Of a stretch of 6,854 nt of DNA, positions 1 to 4,370 are shown piece by piece (positions within the stretch are counted from its first letter, which is position 1; each line of letters begins with the position of its first letter). A model generated the notes under the pieces. That model did no database searches. It had not been told where the DNA came from and saw only the letters and a program-made list of their open reading frames with translations. The stretch covers positions 1-6,854 of the forward strand of contig LUCA01000055.1 in NCBI GenBank assembly GCA_001593875.1. The letters are read 5' to 3'. Position numbers and translations under genes: made by a program. This DNA comes from Candidatus Bathyarchaeota archaeon B23. GTDB lineage: Archaea; Thermoproteota; Bathyarchaeia; TCS64; B23.

Positions 1-191
1 GAGGTGGGGCCGACGGCCTTCACCGTTATGGAGGCCTCCTCCCCTATGGTGGAGAGGGACATGGGGACCTCCTCGTCGCCCGGTATCCACACCATCATGA
101 ACTGACCCGGCTCCGCCGAGGCGCAGAGCCCGTCCCTGAAGTAGAGGGTTGCTACGTCCTCAGTCTCCCCCTCCACCCTGAGAACCCTCAC
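1..191 (-). CDS. pyrK: Dihydroorotate dehydrogenase electron-transfer subunit PyrK (5' part, cut by window edge)
   Basis: This is the first 63 codons of a gene that leaves the window at base 1. PyrK is the FAD and [2Fe-2S] subunit that passes electrons from PyrD to NAD+ in the type 1B dihydroorotate dehydrogenase of pyrimidine synthesis, in the cytoplasm. Seen here: the N-terminal ferredoxin-reductase-like barrel, with PGQF at residues 28-31 and PMSLS at 43-47 (the flavin-binding motif; the archaeal form has PMS where many FNR proteins have RxYS), then VKAVGPT at 57-63. The iron-sulfur cysteines would lie beyond the edge. The start is taken as GTG at 191-189, 13 bases after the pyrD stop. A short GAGG lies 3 bases before it, so the start is only moderately secure. 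It is presumably co-transcribed with pyrD, and this adjacency supports the call. Confidence 0.88.
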   Translation of the reverse strand, partial: MRVLRVEGETEDVATLYFRDGLCASAEPGQFMMVWIPGDEEVPMSLSTIGEEASITVKAVGPT

Positions 192-204
192 AATCCTCAG
201 GGCT

Positions 205-1119
205 TCAGGCCTTGTGCGCCAATCCGACAATCTCGGAGACCTCCTTGAAGCCATTCGCCTCCAGGTAGCGCCTCAACCCCTCATCGATCTCCCTGAAGAC
301 CCCGAGGCCCCTGGACATGACGGCCGTCCCCACCTGGATGGCTGAGGCGCCGCAGAGGAGATACTCGACGGCGTCTCGCCAATTTGAGATGCCTCCACAG
401 CCGATGATGGGGATCTCAACCTCCTCAGCGGCCTCCCAGACGCATCGGAGGGCGACGGGCTTCAGGGCCGGCCCCGAGAGGCCGCCGGTGACATTCGACA
501 GGATGGGCCTCCTCGTCTCCACATCTATCGCCACCGCCCTCAGGGTGTTGACGGCCGTCAACCCGTCTGCTCCACCCTGCTCAGCGGCCCTGGCGACCTG
601 GGCGATGTCGGAGACGTTCGGCGAGAGCTTGACGAAGAGGGGCACATCGACGCATCCCTTCACCGCCTCCGTCACCCTCTCCACGGCTCCGGGGTCGCTG
701 CCCAGGAGGCCGACGCCCTCGACGTTGGGGCAGCTGCAGTTCAGCTCCAGGGCGTCTACGCCGCCTTCCGAGAGCCTCGAGGCCACCTCGACGAACTCCT
801 CCAGGGTTTCGCCGAAGAAGCTGGCGATCACCGGGATGCCCTCCGCCTTCAGCCTCCCCAGCTCGCCCAGGAAGTACTCCACCCCCGGGTTGGGCAGCCC
901 CATGGCGTTGATGAGGCCGGCCTCGACGTAGACCACCGTAGGGTTTGGATGCCCCATCCTCGGCTTGAGGCCTAGGCTCTTCGTCACCACCGCCCCAGCC
1001 CCCTCCTCATAGACCCTCCTGAGGAGGCCGGCCGTGAGGCCTAGGACGCCTGCGGCGTTCATCGTCGGATTTCTCAGCCTCAACCCGGCTAGCTCTATGG
1101 CTAACCTTATCTCAGCCAT
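205..1119 (-). CDS. pyrD: Dihydroorotate dehydrogenase, class 1B catalytic subunit
   Basis: Catalytic FMN subunit oxidising dihydroorotate to orotate, the fourth step of UMP synthesis. The 304-residue length is normal for the family. It is a TIM barrel with the expected landmarks: VVTKS at 44-48 (FMN/substrate lysine K47), NAMGLPN at 71-77, NCSCPN at 127-132 where C130 is the catalytic base, K164 in VKLSPN, N191-T192, GGLSGPALKP at 212-221 and the phosphate-binding GCGGI at 240-244. A cysteine rather than serine as base, together with the neighbouring pyrK, marks it as class 1B (NAD-linked through PyrK) rather than class 1A or the quinone-linked class 2. The ATG start at 1119 gives the usual MAEIRL-type beginning. 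Only 17 bases separate it from the divergent nop5 start, and no clear Shine-Dalgarno is visible, which suggests a leaderless message. Confidence 0.96.
   Translation of the reverse strand: MAEIRLAIELAGLRLRNPTMNAAGVLGLTAGLLRRVYEEGAGAVVTKSLGLKPRMGHPNPTVVYVEAGLINAMGLPNPGVEYFLGELGRLKAEGIPVIASFFGETLEEFVEVASRLSEGGVDALELNCSCPNVEGVGLLGSDPGAVERVTEAVKGCVDVPLFVKLSPNVSDIAQVARAAEQGGADGLTAVNTLRAVAIDVETRRPILSNVTGGLSGPALKPVALRCVWEAAEEVEIPIIGCGGISNWRDAVEYLLCGASAIQVGTAVMSRGLGVFREIDEGLRRYLEANGFKEVSEIVGLAHKA
1106..1111 (+). promoter_or_regulatory. TATA-like box for nop5, inside the 5' end of pyrD
   Basis: CTTATC is centred about 28 bases before the GTG at 1137, the spacing expected for an archaeal TATA box driving a leaderless transcript. 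It lies within the pyrD coding region because the two divergent starts are only 17 bases apart. It is a short match, so this is a positional inference. Confidence 0.4.
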
Positions 1120-1136
1120 CCCCCATCAAGATATGC

Positions 1137-1715
1137 GTGTGTCAAGATAAGCCTTCGGAGGTCCTCCACGTCGTCGAGACCCTCCTAGGCCTCTTCGCCC
1201 TGGATGAGAGGGGCACCCCCATCGATGGGGCTCCCTACCCCCCCGAGCCCCGGTGGATAGCCGAGGTCCTTCGGCGACACATGAGGGGAGAGGCCACCCA
1301 TCGGCTCTCCACCCTCCTCTCGAGGCTGTCGGAGAGGGGCTGTAGACGCCTAGTGGTCTCCCATAGAGGGTTGGTGGAGGCCTCCGGTAAGCTGGGCTTC
1401 GAGGTCGAGGTCGCACCGTCGGAGGCTGAGCGGAGGCTGAGGAGGTGGGCGTGGAGCTTGGAGTCCTCCAAGACCCCTCGGAGCTCCACCTCCTCAGCCA
1501 CAGGGTCTCGGAGCTCCTCACCCGACGGCTGGTCTCGGCGGCCCTGGCTGAGAGGGAGATCCACGTCCCCCAGGCGGTGCACCTCCTCGCCAACCTGGAT
1601 AAGGCCCTCAACGCCTTCTCCAGCAACCTTAGGGAGTGGTATGGGGTCCACTTCCCGGAGCTGGGGAGGCTCGTGGCAGACCACGAGACCTACGCCAAGC
1701 TCGTCGCCCATCTAG
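1137..1715 (+). CDS. nop5: Nop5 N-terminal (fibrillarin-binding) domain, frameshifted fragment
   Basis: This open frame holds the start of a Nop5/Nop56-type protein. Residues about 14-102 match the Nop5 N-terminal domain: LLGLFALDERG at 16-26 corresponds to the family's opening xxGxFALDExG strand pair, followed by a helix-rich stretch ending at LGFEVEVAPSEAERRLR (86-102). In full-length Nop5 this domain docks fibrillarin. From about base 1443 the frame turns into low-complexity Ser/Arg/Pro-rich sequence to the stop at 1713-1715, while Nop5 homology continues in the -1 frame. Only about 1137-1442 is therefore genuine coding sequence. The start is the only upstream in-frame start codon, GTG 1137. 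Joining at AGG(1440-1442)/GAG/GTG would give a 392-residue protein, a normal family length. Either the gene is broken (or an assembly has dropped a base), or this is a separately made domain. Confidence 0.72.
   Translation: MCQDKPSEVLHVVETLLGLFALDERGTPIDGAPYPPEPRWIAEVLRRHMRGEATHRLSTLLSRLSERGCRRLVVSHRGLVEASGKLGFEVEVAPSEAERRLRRWAWSLESSKTPRSSTSSATGSRSSSPDGWSRRPWLRGRSTSPRRCTSSPTWIRPSTPSPATLGSGMGSTSRSWGGSWQTTRPTPSSSPI
1146..1151 (-). promoter_or_regulatory. TATA-like box for pyrD, inside the 5' end of nop5
   Basis: Read on the minus strand this is again CTTATC, centred about 29 bases before the pyrD ATG at 1119. It mirrors the box on the other strand and predicts a near-leaderless pyrD-pyrK mRNA. 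The match is short, so this is an inference. Confidence 0.4.
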
Positions 1716-2314
1716 GTGAGAGGGCCAACTTCGTCGAGGAGCGGCTTAGGGAGCTGGACATCCCAGCTGAGGGGGCCGGGGAGATCTCCTCCTCGGCCCG
1801 TTCATCCCTAGGGGGGCCCCTCCAGGACATCGACCTCGACTCCCTGGAGGAGCTGGCGAGGAATCTCCTCGCCCTCTACGAGTATAGGCGACGCCTTGAG
1901 GGCTATCTCTCATCTCTCATGGAGGAGGTGGCCCCGAACCTCTCGAGGGTTGCGGGGCCGATGCTGGCGGCGAAGCTGGTGGAGAGGGCCGGCGGCCTGA
2001 GGAGGCTGGCGATGATGCCCAGCAGCAAGATCCAGCTGCTGGGGGCTGAGAAGGCGATGTTTAGGGCCCTCAAGAGGGGGGCCCGGATGCCCAAGCACGG
2101 CCTCATCTTCCAGCACCCCCATATACATCGAACTCCAAGGGCCCTGAGGGGGAAGGCCGCTCGACTGCTGGCCTCCAAGCTCGCCATCGCAGCCCGAGCG
2201 GACGCCCTCACCGGAGCCAGGATCGGCGACAGGCTCCGGGAGGAGCTGGAGGAGGAGCTGAGAAGCCTGAGGGAGACCCCCTCTCCTCGTCGAGGATCTA
2301 ACCGGCCGTCGTGA
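1445..2314 (+). CDS. nop5: Nop5 coiled-coil and Nop domains (box C/D RNP scaffold), missing its N-terminal domain in this frame
   Basis: Nop5 is the scaffold of the archaeal box C/D RNP: it bridges L7Ae-bound kink-turn RNA and fibrillarin so that rRNA and tRNA are 2'-O-methylated. In this 289-residue frame one sees a coiled-coil region (about 20-160) with LREWYGVHFPEL at 62-73, then the Nop domain with EVAPNLSRVAGPM at 161-173, AGGL at 182-185, MMPSSKIQLLGAEKAMFRAL at 190-209 and PKHGLIFQHP at 216-225. It ends in an acidic/basic helix and a short basic tail, less lysine-rich than many homologues. The frame opens after a TGA at 1427-1429. The first available start is GTG 1445, with GGAGG 8 bases upstream. 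Homology to Nop5 runs straight back across this point into the other frame, so GTG 1445 is probably not the original start. fibrillarin lies about 2 kb downstream. Confidence 0.88.
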   Translation: MGVELGVLQDPSELHLLSHRVSELLTRRLVSAALAEREIHVPQAVHLLANLDKALNAFSSNLREWYGVHFPELGRLVADHETYAKLVAHLGERANFVEERLRELDIPAEGAGEISSSARSSLGGPLQDIDLDSLEELARNLLALYEYRRRLEGYLSSLMEEVAPNLSRVAGPMLAAKLVERAGGLRRLAMMPSSKIQLLGAEKAMFRALKRGARMPKHGLIFQHPHIHRTPRALRGKAARLLASKLAIAARADALTGARIGDRLREELEEELRSLRETPSPRRGSNRPS

Positions 2315-2346
2315 CGCTCCCAGGGGGGTCATCGACGAGAATCTAA

Positions 2347-2363
2347 CACCCTTCAAAGGGGTG
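2347..2363. terminator. Small hairpin between convergent nop5 and winged-helix genes
   Basis: CACCCT (2347-2352) pairs with GGGGTG (2358-2363) around a TCAAA loop, giving five Watson-Crick pairs and one G-T pair. It sits between two convergent stops (2314 and 2384). There is no U-tract after it on the plus strand, so its role in ending transcription is uncertain. The remainder of this 69-base gap shows only a CTTATAAG palindrome at 2366-2373. Confidence 0.3.
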
Positions 2364-2383
2364 GACTTATAAGGGCGTTAAAA

Positions 2384-2710
2384 TTAGAGGGCGTTGAGGA
2401 ACCTCTTTATCGCATTTAAATACCTTAGACCCGTGGGGGTTATCTTATATTTTGTGATTTTTCTCTTTCCATAATAAATTGGAATCTTCTTAAGGAGCCC
2501 CCTCTTGGCGAGGGTTTTTGTTGGGACCCTAATCTGTTGATCCTGGAGATTGATCTCCCCCTTCGTTAATCGACTTATTACCCTGGCGATCTCGGGTATT
2601 GAGAGGGGGTATCCGTTGGATTCAAGGGCGGATAATATGAAGAAGGAGTGGGCAACGCAGAGGCTCTGTATCTTATCTTTAATTTGTTTTGAGTCTTTCA
2701 CAATTTTCAT
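2384..2710 (-). CDS. Small archaeal winged-helix DNA-binding protein
   Basis: A 108-residue protein that is essentially one winged helix-turn-helix domain, presumably a transcription regulator. Visible layout: helix 1 about 20-31 (AHSFFILSALES), helix 2 about 37-47 (SIPEIARVISRL), recognition helix about 58-70 ending in LAKRGLLKK, a basic beta-wing at 76-92 (PIYYGKRKITKYKIT), and a closing helix 93-106 (PTGLRYLNAIKRFLNA). There is no ligand-binding or metal domain, so any signal must act through a partner or dimer interface. It lies in markedly AT-rich DNA unlike its neighbours, a sign of transfer or of an island. It is divergent from the ACT-V4R gene across about 100 bases of promoter DNA. 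The ATG at 2710 follows a TATA-like box by about 26 bases, fitting a leaderless mRNA. The family cannot be named precisely. Confidence 0.8.
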   Translation of the reverse strand: MKIVKDSKQIKDKIQSLCVAHSFFILSALESNGYPLSIPEIARVISRLTKGEINLQDQQIRVPTKTLAKRGLLKKIPIYYGKRKITKYKITPTGLRYLNAIKRFLNAL

Positions 2711-2730
2711 GTATATGTTAGGCGATATTT

Positions 2731-2742
2731 TCTTTATATATC
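2731..2742 (-). promoter_or_regulatory. TATA box for the winged-helix gene (nearly symmetric, may serve both strands)
   Basis: The minus strand reads GATATATAAAGA, a strong archaeal TATA match centred about 27 bases before the ATG at 2710. The plus strand reads TTTATATATC, which is equally good and lies about 25 bases before the ATG at 2761, so the same box could fire in both directions. No ribosome-binding site precedes either ATG. Confidence 0.6.
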
Positions 2743-2781
2743 TTTTTAATATTTGTTTTAATGAAAAATCCTCATCAAAAA

Positions 2782-2794
2782 TTTTATTTAAAAA
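2782..2794 (+). promoter_or_regulatory. Probable TATA box of the ACT-V4R gene
   Basis: TTTTATTTAAAAA lies about 22-26 bases before GTG 2812, placing a start site at or next to that codon. It is one reason to prefer GTG 2812 over ATG 2761 as the start of the following gene, since ATG 2761 would turn this promoter-like DNA into coding sequence. Confidence 0.5.
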
Positions 2795-2811
2795 TTGGTG
2801 TACTTAAGGGC

Positions 2812-3603
2812 GTGGATAGGTTTAGCGTTGATAGATTCCTCTTCTCTCCCGGTAGAAGGCTTATAGGCTTCGTCGTCAGGGGCGTCTCGAGGAGGGGGAC
2901 CCTCGCCTCCGTCACGGGCCTGATCTCCGATATGGGGTTGGATATCACCTACTGCTCAACCAAGGCCACTGTGGAGGGGGAGGAGGGGAGGGTCCTCCTC
3001 GTCGTCGACTTCACCGATGCGACCAGAGATCCAGGCTCAGTGGCTGGGAGACTCGAATCCCTGGGGGCCATCAACAGGGTTGAGGTGATCAGGCCCAGGG
3101 TGGAGGGCTTCATCGCCGACACGGCCTTCCCCCTCATCGTGGGCTCTGCCAGGGCCGTCCTGCTGGACGAGTCCGCCTTGAGGGGGCTCCTCATCTCTTT
3201 CAGGGAGCATCTCGGCTCGGGGGGAGAGGCGATGCTCTACCACATCGGCCTCGACGTCGGCCGTGAGAGGTGGACATACATCCTGCAGATGGCGGAGGAG
3301 ATCAACGCAGAGAGTTTCTCAGATAAGGTGTTGATAGCCGCCGACGTCTTCCGATCCATGGGATACGGCGTCATGAAGGTGGAGGAGTTGAAGGAGGAGA
3401 CCCCCTACGCCCGCTTCGAGATTTGGGACTGCATCGAGTGTCAACTGGGGAGGCCCTCGAAGAGGCCCTTCAGCCAGTTCATAAGGGGGCTGTTGGCAGG
3501 TTTGACCTCCATCATCTATGGGAGGGAGATGTACGCCAAGGAGAATCGATGTCTAGCCATGGGGGCCCCCTACTGCGAGTTCGAGATCAAGCCCCAGGGG
3601 TGA
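2812..3603 (+). CDS. ACT domain - V4R domain protein, putative small-molecule sensor
   Basis: Two domains are visible (numbered from GTG 2812). Residues about 17-95 form an ACT-like regulatory fold: GFVVRGVSRRGTLASVTGLI, then SDMGLDITYCSTKAT and a VLLVVDFTD strand, the usual ligand-sensing ferredoxin-like fold. Residues about 101-261 are a V4R (4-vinyl reductase-like) domain with conserved cysteines C207, C210 (WDCIEC), C247 and C255 (RCLAMGAPYCEFEI), typical of the possible Zn site of this family. V4R domains bind small hydrophobic ligands or metal and are linked to BchJ and to sensory proteins. The actual ligand is unknown here. The frame is open from ATG 2761, which would add 17 residues (MKNPHQKFYLKIGVLKG). 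GTG 2812 is chosen because those codons are AT-rich and promoter-like. The divergent winged-helix gene is a plausible functional partner. Confidence 0.85.
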   Translation: MDRFSVDRFLFSPGRRLIGFVVRGVSRRGTLASVTGLISDMGLDITYCSTKATVEGEEGRVLLVVDFTDATRDPGSVAGRLESLGAINRVEVIRPRVEGFIADTAFPLIVGSARAVLLDESALRGLLISFREHLGSGGEAMLYHIGLDVGRERWTYILQMAEEINAESFSDKVLIAADVFRSMGYGVMKVEELKEETPYARFEIWDCIECQLGRPSKRPFSQFIRGLLAGLTSIIYGREMYAKENRCLAMGAPYCEFEIKPQG

Positions 3604-3630
3604 GCTGTCTCAACGCATCGATGGGGCGTC

Positions 3631-3643
3631 GGCTATGATAGCC
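3631..3643 (+). terminator. Short stem-loop just after the ACT-V4R stop
   Basis: GGCTA and TAGCC pair around a TGA loop, and GGGGC at 3623-3627 can alternatively pair with GCCCC at 3641-3645. It lies 28 bases after the stop codon at 3603, and no good U-tract follows. It is a possible 3' end structure only. Confidence 0.3.
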
Positions 3644-3652
3644 CCTTAGAGG

Positions 3653-3694
3653 TTTCTCCCATCCCCTCCACCTAGGGCCGGATGGGAGAAAAAA
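3653..3694 (-). terminator. Perfect 12-bp inverted repeat with U6 tract, terminator for alba (possibly both strands)
   Basis: TTTCTCCCATCC (3653-3664) and GGATGGGAGAAA (3680-3691) are exact inverse complements around a 15-base loop. On the minus strand, alba transcription reaches a run of six T (3694-3689) about 25 bases after the stop, just as the stem begins. Archaeal polymerase usually terminates on such U-tracts. On the plus strand the stem lies about 50 bases after the ACT-V4R stop. The rest of the 114-base gap holds the small stem at 3631-3643 and nothing else recognised. Confidence 0.6.
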
Positions 3695-3717
3695 GGCTGT
3701 ATGAGAATCGCTGCGGC

Positions 3718-3993
3718 TCACTTCTCCTTCGACAGCGTTATCGCTATGGTTGAGACGTTTCTGGCCTCGTCGCCCTCGCCGACGGTCTCGGTGCCGATCT
3801 CGATGTTCTCCACCTTCAGGTTCTCCAGGAAGCTCCTGCGGGTCACCTCCACGACGTCGACGGCGCTGCTGATGGCTCTGCCACGGGCGAGCACCTTCAC
3901 CTTGTTGGCCCTCTGGAAGGCGTTTATTACGGCGAGGACATAGGTTAGTATCGGCTTGGAGCCGACGTAGACGGTCTCGGCCTCTCCAGACAT
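3718..3993 (-). CDS. albA: Alba family DNA/RNA-binding chromatin protein
   Basis: A 91-residue Alba (Sac10b) protein, which coats archaeal DNA and also binds RNA as a dimer. Landmarks: VYVGSKPILTYVLAVINAF at 8-26 (the DNA-facing loop), VKVLARGRAISSAVDVVEV at 32-50 (dimer and nucleic-acid helix), RRSFLENL at 52-59, and the NIEIGTE and STIAITLSK strands of the beta-hairpin arm. The usual GKKP loop reads GSKP (11-14), so only one of the two adjacent lysines is kept. ATG 3993 is preceded by GGGGTG about five bases upstream, a usable ribosome-binding site. An AT-rich promoter lies upstream near 4022-4035. It is transcribed alone, divergent from the four-cysteine gene and convergent with ACT-V4R. 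Confidence 0.95.
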   Translation of the reverse strand: MSGEAETVYVGSKPILTYVLAVINAFQRANKVKVLARGRAISSAVDVVEVTRRSFLENLKVENIEIGTETVGEGDEARNVSTIAITLSKEK

Positions 3994-4021
3994 CTACGCA
4001 CCCCTGAGCGATTAGTCGGAG

Positions 4022-4035
4022 ATGATTAAAATATT
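4022..4035 (-). promoter_or_regulatory. AT-rich core promoter for alba
   Basis: The minus strand reads AAATATTTTAATCA, the only AT-rich stretch in the region upstream of alba. It lies about 30-42 bases before the ATG at 3993, so the transcript would have a short leader of roughly 10 bases, which still leaves room for the GGGGTG ribosome-binding sequence. Confidence 0.45.
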
Positions 4036-4048
4036 TTTCATCTAGAAC

Positions 4049-4105
4049 TCTGATACGGATTGCTAAACCCTGAAAGATTTACATATCAGAGGGAGCATAT
4101 CTGAT
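4049..4105. repeat. Repeated TCTGAT elements in the alba / four-cysteine gene intergenic region
   Basis: TCTGATA at 4049-4055 is matched by its exact inverse TATCAGA at 4084-4090, and TCTGAT recurs in direct orientation at 4100-4105. In addition GGGAGCAT occurs at 4091-4098 and again at 4115-4122, the second copy overlapping the ATG. The elements straddle a TATA-like TTTACATA (4078-4085), so they are placed where an operator would be. No known regulator is assigned. Confidence 0.4.
4078..4085 (+). promoter_or_regulatory. TATA-like box for the four-cysteine gene - flpA operon
   Basis: TTTACATA is centred about 40 bases before ATG 4121, predicting a start near 4107 and a leader of roughly 14 bases. 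The leader would contain GGGAG directly before the ATG, which is too close for an ideal ribosome-binding site. Confidence 0.4.
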
Positions 4106-4120
4106 CGGTATCTAGGGAGC

Positions 4121-4360
4121 ATGGAGACGCTGGTGGAGGCCCTGGAGAGACAGTTTAGGCGGAGGGACTGCCCCTTCATAAAGGACTGCACCGTGGAGGT
4201 GACCAAGGACTACTTCACCAGGATCTGCAGCACCCCCTCCTACGTCAACTGCCATCACTACGCCAGGAGGGTCGGCGATTTGAGGACCCCCATGGGGTGG
4301 CTTCAGAAGATCGCCGTGGATCAGGCCAAGATGGTGGAGAGGGACATAGAGGCGAGGTAG
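4121..4360 (+). CDS. Small four-cysteine protein upstream of fibrillarin, function unknown
   Basis: A 79-residue protein not recognised as a characterised family. Four cysteines are spaced C17-x5-C23-x12-C36-x7-C44 within residues 17-50 (CPFIKDC, then YFTRICSTPSYVNCHHYARR), with two histidines right after the last cysteine. The arrangement suggests a small zinc or iron-sulfur site. The flanks are helical and charged: an Arg-rich N-terminus (ERQFRRRDC) and a C-terminal helix (WLQKIAVDQAKMVERDIEAR). There is no signal peptide or membrane segment. It starts at ATG 4121 and ends 10 bases before flpA, so the two are almost certainly co-transcribed. This context hints at a link to RNA modification or translation, but that is inference from position only. 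Confidence 0.75.
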   Translation: METLVEALERQFRRRDCPFIKDCTVEVTKDYFTRICSTPSYVNCHHYARRVGDLRTPMGWLQKIAVDQAKMVERDIEAR

Positions 4361-4370
4361 AGTCCTCACC

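Noticed and set aside
317..931. Plus-strand open frame of 204 codons opposite pyrD
   Set aside because: Antisense shadow of pyrD, low-complexity composition and no recognisable domain.
1436..1447. Programmed -1 ribosomal frameshift in nop5 as the favoured explanation
   Set aside because: CTG AGG AGG TGG does not form an X XXY YYZ slippery heptamer, and tRNA re-pairing in -1 would be poor. A lost G is simpler.
1126..1711. Minus-strand open frames opposite nop5
   Set aside because: They lie across the Nop5 N-terminal and core coding regions and read as Arg/Ser/Gly-rich shadows.
1443..1715. C-terminal extension of the Nop5 N-terminal frame as a real novel domain
   Set aside because: The sequence is Ser/Thr/Pro/Arg-rich out-of-frame reading of conserved Nop5 core codons, so it is not independent coding sequence.
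2366..2373. CTTATAAG palindrome as a promoter
   Set aside because: No gene begins downstream of it on either strand, as it lies between two convergent stops.
4021..4072. Box C/D guide RNA suggested by ATGATTA followed by CTGA motifs
   Set aside because: The C-like box deviates from RUGAUGA, and the distance to the first CTGA (about 21 bases) is longer than usual for archaeal guides. The segment is better explained as divergent promoters.
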